DNA of 10,370 nt from Rugosibacter sp. (GTDB lineage Bacteria; Pseudomonadota; Gammaproteobacteria; Burkholderiales; Rhodocyclaceae): contig JAUSQB010000094.1 of the NCBI GenBank assembly GCA_030652715.1, positions 1 to 10,370 on the forward strand, read 5' to 3'. Position 1 is the first letter of the stretch. Every line of letters starts with the position of its first letter. A model generated the notes under the pieces. It was not told the DNA's origin, made no database searches, and saw only the letters and a program-made list of their open reading frames with translations. Shown here piece by piece: positions 7,024 through 10,370 of this stretch. The translations under genes and the position numbers were made by a program.

Positions 7024-7028
7024 ACACC

Positions 7029-7364
7029 ATGGCCTTTAAAAAAGTCTGCACGCTGGATGACCTGTGGGAAGGCGAGATGGAATCCTACTCAGTCAATGGT
7101 CAGGAGGTTTTACTGTTAAGTCTCGAGGGAGGAGATATTCGCGCCTACCAAGGGATGTGCCCGCATCAGGATATTTTGCTGGTGGAAGGTCAATTCGATG
7201 GTAAATCGCTCATTTGCCGTGCACACCAGTGGGTATTTGATGCCAAAACTGGAACAGGCATCAATCCGGATGATTGCCAACTGGCGAAATATCCTGTGCG
7301 CATCGAGAACGAAGAGATCTTTGTTGATACTGAAGGCGTGGTGCCCTTGTTTACGCCTGTTTGA
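7029..7364 (+). CDS. tmoC: Rieske-type ferredoxin of toluene-type monooxygenase TmoC
   Basis: This 111-residue Rieske [2Fe-2S] ferredoxin passes electrons from the reductase to the diiron hydroxylase. The cluster ligands are clear: C44-P-H46 and C63-R-A-H66, with 16 residues between H46 and C63. The segment GINPDDCQLAKYPV near residue 75 is typical of T4moC/TouC. The length matches the family (about 112). The ATG at 7029 was preferred to an upstream in-frame ATG at 6999, which lies inside tmoB and would add ten residues absent from relatives. Only 5 bp separate it from the tmoB stop, so translational coupling is likely. No strong ribosome binding site is visible. Confidence 0.94.
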   Translation: MAFKKVCTLDDLWEGEMESYSVNGQEVLLLSLEGGDIRAYQGMCPHQDILLVEGQFDGKSLICRAHQWVFDAKTGTGINPDDCQLAKYPVRIENEEIFVDTEGVVPLFTPV

Positions 7365-7427
7365 GTCGCTACGATCCAATGGATTTGCAACCGCGGTGGG
7401 TTGATCCCCATCTTAGAAAGGAAAAAA

Positions 7428-7736
7428 ATGAGCACTGCAGCAGAGTTATCCCAAAATAACAATGTCGGCCCCGTGATGCGCCAGGGTGAGTTAGCGCAAG
7501 CTGTTGTGGAAGCGGCAGAAATTGATAATCCTGACAAGATCATCAAAGTTGAAGACAAAGTTGCCTACTTGCGCATCCAGACCAGCGATGAAATGATTCT
7601 TAAACGACAAACCATTGAAGAAATGCTTGGGCGGCCATTCAGCATGAGTGAAATTGAAATCGAGCTTGCCTCTTTTGCAGGACGTATCGATACCCAAGTT
7701 GAATACATCCGCTTTTACCACGCCAAGCATTTGTAA
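7428..7736 (+). CDS. tmoD: Effector (coupling) protein of toluene-type monooxygenase TmoD
   Basis: This 102-residue MmoB/DmpM-family effector forms a complex with the hydroxylase and controls its active-site geometry and coupling. It resembles T4moD closely: an N-terminal NNNVGPVMR, then AEIDNPDKIIKVEDKVAYLRI, then TIEEMLGRPFSMSEIEIELASFAGRI, ending IRFYHAKHL. The start at 7428 was chosen because AAAGGA (7417-7422) lies 5 bp upstream and the N-terminus (MSTAAELSQ) then matches T4moD in length. An in-frame ATG at 7401 would add nine residues and lacks such a site. It follows tmoC by 63 bp and precedes tmoE by 30 bp. Confidence 0.93.
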   Translation: MSTAAELSQNNNVGPVMRQGELAQAVVEAAEIDNPDKIIKVEDKVAYLRIQTSDEMILKRQTIEEMLGRPFSMSEIEIELASFAGRIDTQVEYIRFYHAKHL

Positions 7737-7766
7737 ACTGAATAATTAAATTCAAGGAGCTTCCCC

Positions 7767-8753
7767 ATGAGCGAAATCGAGGTTTTAAAACCCCTGAAAA
7801 CCTGGAGTCATTTGGCTAAAAGGCGTCGCAAGCCGAGCGAATATGAAATTGTTTCCGTCAACATTCTGTATAATACGCGGAAAGGATGCGCGCCCTACGA
7901 CATGGATCCGGAAGTCGCGATGAATCGCTGGTACAAGCAATATCGCGACGCAAGCCCCTTGCAGCACGACGACTGGAATGCGTTTCGCGATCCCGATGAA
8001 CTTGTCTATCGCACCTACAACATGCTGCAAGATGGCCAGGAAACTTATATTCATGGCCTATTCAACCAGTTCAACGAACGCGAGCACGACAAAGCGCTTG
8101 ATTCCAAATGGGCGGGCACATTGGCACGTCTCTATACCCCTACACGATACTTATTTCACACAGTGCAAATGGCATCGGCATACATACAGCAAATGTCGCC
8201 TGCCAGCACCATTACCAACTGCGCAGCTTTTCAAACGGCTGATTCCTTGCGCTGGTTAAGCCATACGGCTTATCGCACCAAAGAGCTTTCACTCACATTC
8301 ACCGACAAGGGTTTCGGCACGGACGAGCGCACTTACTGGGAAACCGATCCCGCATGGCAAGGCTTTCGCGAACTCATGGAAAAAGTGCTCACGACCTGGG
8401 ATTGGGGTGAAGCATTTGTTGCATTGAATCTCGTCGCCAAACCAGCCATTGAAGAAACCATGCTGCGCAAACTCGGTGAAGCCGCGCGTCACAATGGCGA
8501 TACCCTGCTCGGCATGCTGACAGATAATCAATTGATGGACGCTGCACGCCACCGCCGCTGGACCACGGCACTTGTCAAAATGACTCTCGAAAAAGCAGGT
8601 AATGCAGAAGCCATCAAGCAGTGGATTGAAAAATGGGAACCCTTGGCCGACAAGGCAATCGACGCCTTTTGTGCCGCCGTGCCAGAAGTGCCTAATGCCG
8701 CAGCGGATGCCAAGAGCGCGACACGAGATTTTCGCCGTTCGCTAACGCTTTGA
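7767..8753 (+). CDS. tmoE: Toluene-type monooxygenase beta subunit TmoE
   Basis: This 328-residue protein is the beta subunit of the hydroxylase and pairs with TmoA and TmoB. The length is that of T4moE. Characteristic segments are KPLKTWSHLA and RRRKPSEYEIVS near the N-terminus, W-Y-K-Q-Y around 56-60, DPDELVYRTYNMLQDGQE around 75-92, and QMASAYIQQMSPASTITNCAAFQTADSLRW around 135-164. The diiron ligand set is absent, as expected. The start has AAGGAG (7754-7759), 7 bp before the ATG. In most tmo/tou/tbu operons the next gene is the reductase tmoF; here an alcohol dehydrogenase follows after 50 bp. Confidence 0.93.
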   Translation: MSEIEVLKPLKTWSHLAKRRRKPSEYEIVSVNILYNTRKGCAPYDMDPEVAMNRWYKQYRDASPLQHDDWNAFRDPDELVYRTYNMLQDGQETYIHGLFNQFNEREHDKALDSKWAGTLARLYTPTRYLFHTVQMASAYIQQMSPASTITNCAAFQTADSLRWLSHTAYRTKELSLTFTDKGFGTDERTYWETDPAWQGFRELMEKVLTTWDWGEAFVALNLVAKPAIEETMLRKLGEAARHNGDTLLGMLTDNQLMDAARHRRWTTALVKMTLEKAGNAEAIKQWIEKWEPLADKAIDAFCAAVPEVPNAAADAKSATRDFRRSLTL

Positions 8754-8803
8754 ACTGGTCTTTGATTTACTCTTAACGCATTTAAAAATCAGGGAGACAA
8801 TAC

Positions 8804-9865
8804 ATGAAAGCAGCAGTCTATTTTGGCCCGCAGGATATCCGCTGCACGACGATTCCAGACTCAGTGCTGCGTGCCGACCATGAAGTATTGGTTAAAGTGA
8901 CGGCAACGTCTATTTGCGGTTCAGACTTGCACATGTACCGTGGCGCGCTGGATGGTATCATGGAAAAAGGCAAATCCCAGACCGGGCATGAGCTCATCGG
9001 CGAAGTGCTTGAGACAGGAAAAGCAGTCGGTCGTTTCAAAAAGGGCGACCGCATCAGCATGGGATATTCGGCCTCCTGCGGGGATTGCTACATGTGCAAA
9101 GTCGGCCAAACAGCGCATTGCGAAACCACGCACAAAGCGGTGTATGGTTTTGGTGTGCCGTTTGGCAACCTGAATGGCACCCATGCAGAAACACTCGTGC
9201 TGCCCTATGCCGATGGTCATGCTATTAAAGTCCCCACAGGGATTTCTGATAGTGCGGCGATCACCCTCTCCTGCAATCTTCCCTCTGCAGTAATTGCCAA
9301 TGAATTGGCCAACATTCAGGTAGGTGAAACAGTCGCAGTGATTGGCTGCGGGCCCACGGGTTTGATGGCGCTGGATATCGCCATCCATCGTGGTCCTGGC
9401 CGTTTGGTAGCGATCGACACCCTGCCTCAAAGACTCGCCGTTGCAACCAAAAAAGGCGCGTCAACATTCAACTCTTCACACGAGGGATGGAAAGAACAAG
9501 CGCTTGAAGTCACGGGTGGGCGTGGCTTTGATAAAGTCATTGAAATGGTCGGCTTGCCAGACACCTTGCAGATGAGTCTTGATCTGGTTCGCCCCGGTGG
9601 AACCATCGCGGCGCTTGGCGTATTTTGCGACGACAAGTTCAATCTGAATCTCGCCGATGTGTTCTTGCGCAATATCACGCTGCACATGAATGGCTTTGCC
9701 AACGTGCAGCCCTACATGTGGGAAGCCCTGCGCATGATGGAACGTGGTGTGGTCAAACCTGAGGAATACTTCTCGCATACGTTTGCCTTATCGGATGTCG
9801 ATCAAGCCTTTGCTGCATTCTTTCATAAAACCGACGGCGCGATGAAAGTGTTGATCAAACCTTAG
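8804..9865 (+). CDS. Zinc-dependent medium-chain alcohol dehydrogenase
   Basis: This 353-residue protein belongs to the medium-chain dehydrogenase/reductase family and should oxidise an alcohol to an aldehyde or ketone in the cytosol. Catalytic zinc ligands are C38 and H62 (within GHE, 61-63), with C157 the likely third ligand. The structural-zinc lobe is complete with C92, C95, C98 and C106. The Rossmann motif G181-C-G183-P-T-G186 and an acidic D205 at the end of the second strand favour NAD over NADP. Overall it resembles threonine-dehydrogenase/sorbitol-dehydrogenase-like members; the substrate is not recognisable. The position after tmoE suggests it acts on a product of the monooxygenase pathway, such as a benzyl-type alcohol or a diol made by the epoxide hydrolase downstream. 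AGGGAG (8791-8796) precedes the ATG. Confidence 0.9.
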   Translation: MKAAVYFGPQDIRCTTIPDSVLRADHEVLVKVTATSICGSDLHMYRGALDGIMEKGKSQTGHELIGEVLETGKAVGRFKKGDRISMGYSASCGDCYMCKVGQTAHCETTHKAVYGFGVPFGNLNGTHAETLVLPYADGHAIKVPTGISDSAAITLSCNLPSAVIANELANIQVGETVAVIGCGPTGLMALDIAIHRGPGRLVAIDTLPQRLAVATKKGASTFNSSHEGWKEQALEVTGGRGFDKVIEMVGLPDTLQMSLDLVRPGGTIAALGVFCDDKFNLNLADVFLRNITLHMNGFANVQPYMWEALRMMERGVVKPEEYFSHTFALSDVDQAFAAFFHKTDGAMKVLIKP

Positions 9866-9889
9866 AGTAAATTACTAAAGCGCATCAAT

Positions 9890-9914
9890 GCTATCTATGG
9901 GTATCATAGACAGC
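9890..9914 (+). repeat. Imperfect hairpin between the dehydrogenase and the epoxide-hydrolase-like gene
   Basis: The arms GCTATCTATG (9890-9899) and CATAGACAGC (9905-9914) pair with one mismatch around a five-base loop. No T-run follows. It lies 24 bp after the dehydrogenase stop and 28 bp before the ribosome binding site of the next gene, so it may be a transcript-stability element or partial attenuator, not a terminator. Confidence 0.55.
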
Positions 9915-9956
9915 ACGGTAATCGTTAATTTCAATAAATACTAAGGACAACCCATC

Positions 9957-10355
9957 ATGCAAAGTACCCTGGAGCAACGCAACATCGACATCGTGCGTAA
10001 TTTCTGTGCTGACTGGAGCAAATGCTCTAATCAGGCACTCCTGCCCTATTTCACTGAAGATGGGGTCTATCACAACATGCCGTGGACACCGCTCAAAGGG
10101 CATCAAGCCATTAGTGATTTTCTTGCCCCCTATTGGCCCATGCTGGATAGCGTTGTCTTCGATGTGCTCAACATCGCCGCAAACGGCGCCATTGTTTTCA
10201 CCGAACGCGTTGACTATTTTCAATTTAAGAACGGTGGCAAATTAGCCATTCCAGTCAGTGGTGTTTTTGAGCTGACCGCGACAGGAAAAATTGCCCACTG
10301 GCGTGAATATTGGGATCTTGCCGACTGGATAAAACAAGGCGGCCCGGCGGCTTGA
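9957..10355 (+). CDS. Limonene-1,2-epoxide hydrolase-like protein (SnoaL/NTF2-like fold)
   Basis: This 132-residue protein has the small cone-shaped fold shared by SnoaL cyclases and limonene epoxide hydrolase (LEH). Compared from memory with Rhodococcus LEH (Y53, N55, R99, D101, D132), the same spacing is seen as Y38-H-N40 (YHNMP), R84-V-D86 (TERVD), and WREYWD at 115-120. The LEH D132 position appears to be E117, a conservative change; D120 is a further nearby acid. GVFELT and GKI.HWR also match. LEH opens an epoxide with water in one step to give a vicinal diol. Next to a tmo-type monooxygenase this suggests removal of an epoxide or arene oxide. A non-enzymatic or isomerase role for an NTF2-like protein cannot be excluded. 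AAGGA (9943-9947) precedes the ATG. Confidence 0.8.
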   Translation: MQSTLEQRNIDIVRNFCADWSKCSNQALLPYFTEDGVYHNMPWTPLKGHQAISDFLAPYWPMLDSVVFDVLNIAANGAIVFTERVDYFQFKNGGKLAIPVSGVFELTATGKIAHWREYWDLADWIKQGGPAA

Positions 10356-10370
10356 GTCGAGTTTAGCGGG

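Noticed and set aside
6999..7028. Alternative upstream start of tmoC inside tmoB
   Set aside because: It would add ten residues not seen in Rieske ferredoxins of this group; the ATG at 7029 gives the family length.
7401..7427. Alternative upstream start of tmoD
   Set aside because: There is no good ribosome binding site, and the ATG at 7428 has AAAGGA and gives the T4moD-like N-terminus.
8921..9430. 169-codon minus-strand frame inside the alcohol dehydrogenase
   Set aside because: It is antisense to a complete dehydrogenase with all zinc and NAD motifs; no family features were seen.
1..10370. Mobile elements, tRNA/rRNA genes or CRISPR arrays
   Set aside because: No transposase, terminal inverted repeats with target duplication, tRNA-like clover leaf or regularly spaced repeats were seen.

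Overview
The window holds a tightly packed, almost entirely plus-strand aromatic/alkene oxidation cluster. It carries two complete sets of bacterial multicomponent diiron monooxygenase (BMM) hydroxylase genes in tandem. The dmp-type gene order, a divergent XylR/DmpR-like regulator and a sigma54 promoter suggest a proteobacterium, probably beta or gamma, with moderate GC. The species cannot be told from the sequence.

Left edge (1-332): the first 116 bases encode, on the minus strand, the N-terminal 38 residues of what looks like a XylR/DmpR-family sigma54 activator, cut by the window edge. The divergent intergenic region holds a perfect 43-bp palindrome (180-222) and an excellent -24/-12 sigma54 promoter (270-285), 47 bp upstream of the first structural gene.

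Region 1 (333-5088) is a full phenol hydroxylase set in canonical order: dmpK (assembly), dmpL (beta), dmpM (effector), dmpN (alpha, diiron), dmpO (gamma) and dmpP (FAD/[2Fe-2S] reductase). A perfect 11-bp-stem hairpin separates dmpN and dmpO.

Region 2 (5146-8753) is a toluene/alkene monooxygenase set in tmo order: tmoA (alpha, diiron), tmoB (gamma), tmoC (Rieske ferredoxin), tmoD (effector) and tmoE (beta). It follows dmpP after only 57 bp, with no visible terminator or second sigma54 promoter. The reductase gene tmoF, expected after tmoE, is absent from the window, so DmpP may feed electrons to both enzymes.

Region 3 (8804-10355) replaces tmoF with a zinc-dependent medium-chain alcohol dehydrogenase and a limonene-1,2-epoxide-hydrolase-like protein that keeps most of that family's catalytic residues. 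Epoxide hydrolase plus alcohol dehydrogenase directly behind a tmo-type monooxygenase suggests that the second oxygenase makes an epoxide (alkene or arene oxide), which is then hydrolysed to a diol and oxidised. This is the most interesting inference here. The more conventional reading is the known two-step route toluene/benzene -> phenols -> catechols, using both monooxygenases.
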